Assembly (NCBI GenBank): GCA_022820545.1
Contig: JAJEFG010000054.1
Coordinates: 1 to 54,478 of the forward strand
Direction of reading: 5' to 3'
Length of the DNA: 54,478 nt
DNA from: Acidobacteriota bacterium
GTDB lineage: Bacteria; Acidobacteriota; Vicinamibacteria; Marinacidobacterales; Marinacidobacteraceae
Shown: piece by piece, positions 53,854 to 54,478 of the stretch
Position numbering within the stretch: position 1 is the first letter of the stretch
Layout of the letters: each line of letters begins with the position of its first letter
Program-made: the position numbers and the translations under genes
The notes under the pieces: model-generated
Seen by the model: the letters and a program-made list of their open reading frames with translations, nothing else
Told to the model about the DNA's origin: nothing
The model's database searches: none

Positions 53854-54207
53854 ATGCGTCACCAGCTGGCACACCGCAAGCTCGGCCGCCGGCCATCGCA
53901 CCGGCGGGCCCTGCTGCGGAACCTGGCCGCGACCCTGATCGAGCACGGACACCTGCGCACCACCCTCGCCAAGGCGAAGGAAGTGCGCCCGTTCGTCGAG
54001 CGGCTCGTCACTCTCGGGCGCCGCTCGGACCTGGCGGCGCGTCGCCGCGCGCTCCAGATCCTGCCGCGGAAAGCGGTGGTCCGCCATCTCTTCAGCGAGG
54101 TGGCGCCGCGGTTCCAGGAGCGCCCCGGCGGCTACACCCGGATCCTCAAGCTCGGCCCCCGCCAGGGCGACGGCGCCCCCATGGCCCGCATCGAGTTCGT
54201 CGACTGA
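53854..54207 (+). CDS. rplQ: Ribosomal protein bL17
   Basis: bL17 lies near the tunnel exit. The 117 residues begin MRHQLAHRKLGRRPSHRRAL and contain LRNLAATLIEHGHLRTTLAKAKEVRPFVERLVTLGRR and RFQERPGGYTRILKLGPRQGDGAPMARIEFVD. It follows rpoA with one base between stop and start. It ends the ribosomal block; the dispersed repeat begins seven bases later. Confidence 0.97.
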   Translation: MRHQLAHRKLGRRPSHRRALLRNLAATLIEHGHLRTTLAKAKEVRPFVERLVTLGRRSDLAARRRALQILPRKAVVRHLFSEVAPRFQERPGGYTRILKLGPRQGDGAPMARIEFVD

Positions 54208-54213
54208 CGGAAC

Positions 54214-54260
54214 GGCTTGGAACGCCGGTCTCCAGACCGGCACCGCGGTGCTCCGCCCCG
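54214..54260 (+). repeat. Dispersed multi-hairpin repeat, copy C
   Basis: This copy has the GGCTTGGAACGCCGGTCTCC core seen at 632-651 and on the minus strand at 1103-1122. CCGGTCT-CC-AGACCGG forms a perfect hairpin. The next stem (GCGGTGC-TCC-GCCCCGC) has one mismatch. It lies just after rplQ and could act as its 3'-end structure. A partial inverted copy is at 54363-54382. Confidence 0.75.
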
Positions 54261-54406
54261 CGCACGTCGCAAACCCCCGGCCCGGAACCCCCCCCCCGGG
54301 TCGGAACGCGGACCGCAGCCCCCGGAGCGCAACGGGCAGTTCTACCGAACGATCGCCTGGTCCGGAGACCGGCGTTCCAGTTCACCCCCTCCGCTACTCT
54401 GTCCCC
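54261..54406. other. Non-coding stretch with partial inverted repeat D
   Basis: I see no gene here. It contains a run of ten C (54288-54297) and, at 54363-54382, TCCGGAGACCGGCGTTCCAG. That is the reverse complement of the repeat core, so C and D bracket this segment as A and B bracket the array near the window start. Confidence 0.6.
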
Positions 54407-54478
54407 GTGCCACCCGACGGCAACCCGCCTCCGTCCGGCTCCGGCGACGAGCGCTACCTGGCGCGCCGTGCGGGCTCG
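54407..54478 (+). CDS. Possible start of an unidentified gene, cut by the window end
   Basis: GTG 54407 opens a frame of 24 codons with no stop before the end (PPDGNPPPSGSGDERYLARR). TACTCT at 54395-54400 could be a -10, leaving almost no leader. The product is unrecognisable from this fragment and the call is tentative. Confidence 0.3.
   Translation, partial: MPPDGNPPPSGSGDERYLARRAGS

Noticed and set aside
54288-54297. Run of ten C as a phase-variable tract
   Set aside because: It lies in a non-coding repeat region and is as likely an assembly or sequencing artefact. No gene or promoter spacing clearly depends on it.

Overview
The window is a high-GC chromosomal segment from a Gram-negative-type bacterium. 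It is dominated by one of the most conserved gene blocks in bacteria. Gene content suggests a deep-branching phylum: a MEP isoprenoid pathway with a fused IspDF, a LolB/DUF4292-like outer-membrane lipoprotein candidate, a large secreted TPR protein, and an RpoB with a four-cysteine insert. Acidobacteriota is my best guess, from memory of similar RpoB inserts; the sequence alone does not prove it.

Layout. (1) 1-1237 has no convincing gene. It holds a 92-bp element with 15-bp terminal inverted repeats, several hairpins, and a 32-bp tandem array flanked by two inverted copies of a multi-hairpin dispersed repeat. (2) 1238-6157 (minus strand) is a compact run selA-thiS-thiG-nth-LLM oxidoreductase-ICMT-like methyltransferase. 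(3) 6253-21360 (plus) holds purH, a secreted TPR protein, a LolB-like protein, ispE, tRNA-Gln, prs, rplY, pth, rpsF-rpsR-rplI, dnaB, radA, ispDF and rlmB. (4) 21424-35407 is four tRNAs (Thr, Tyr, Gly, Thr), tuf, rpmG, tRNA-Trp, secE, nusG, rplKAJL and rpoBC. (5) 35693-54207 is the complete str, S10, spc and alpha operons, rpsL to rplQ, with secY, adk, map, infA, rpmJ and rpoA in place. (6) 54208-54478 returns to the dispersed-repeat family and the possible start of another gene.

The genes supply protein synthesis (30S and 50S proteins, EF-Tu, EF-G, IF-1, Pth, Map), transcription (RpoA, RpoB, RpoC, NusG) and secretion (SecE, SecY). They also serve nucleotide metabolism (Prs, PurH, Adk), DNA maintenance (DnaB, RadA, Nth) and isoprenoid synthesis (IspDF, IspE). 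Many neighbours overlap at ATGA or GTGA, implying translational coupling. The best promoters are TTGACA-N18-TATACT before the tRNA-tuf block and TTGACA-N18-TAAAAT before rpsL. Several other starts sit behind a TGCTAGnnT extended -10.

I found no phage, defence system, CRISPR or transposase. The less ordinary signals are non-coding: the repeat families, a MITE-like element that carries the radA stop codon and the likely ispDF promoter, spacer hairpins, and an ispE reading frame that runs into tRNA-Gln. Two protein features also stand out: acidic tails on bL25, bS6 and bL9, and the cysteine insert in RpoB.
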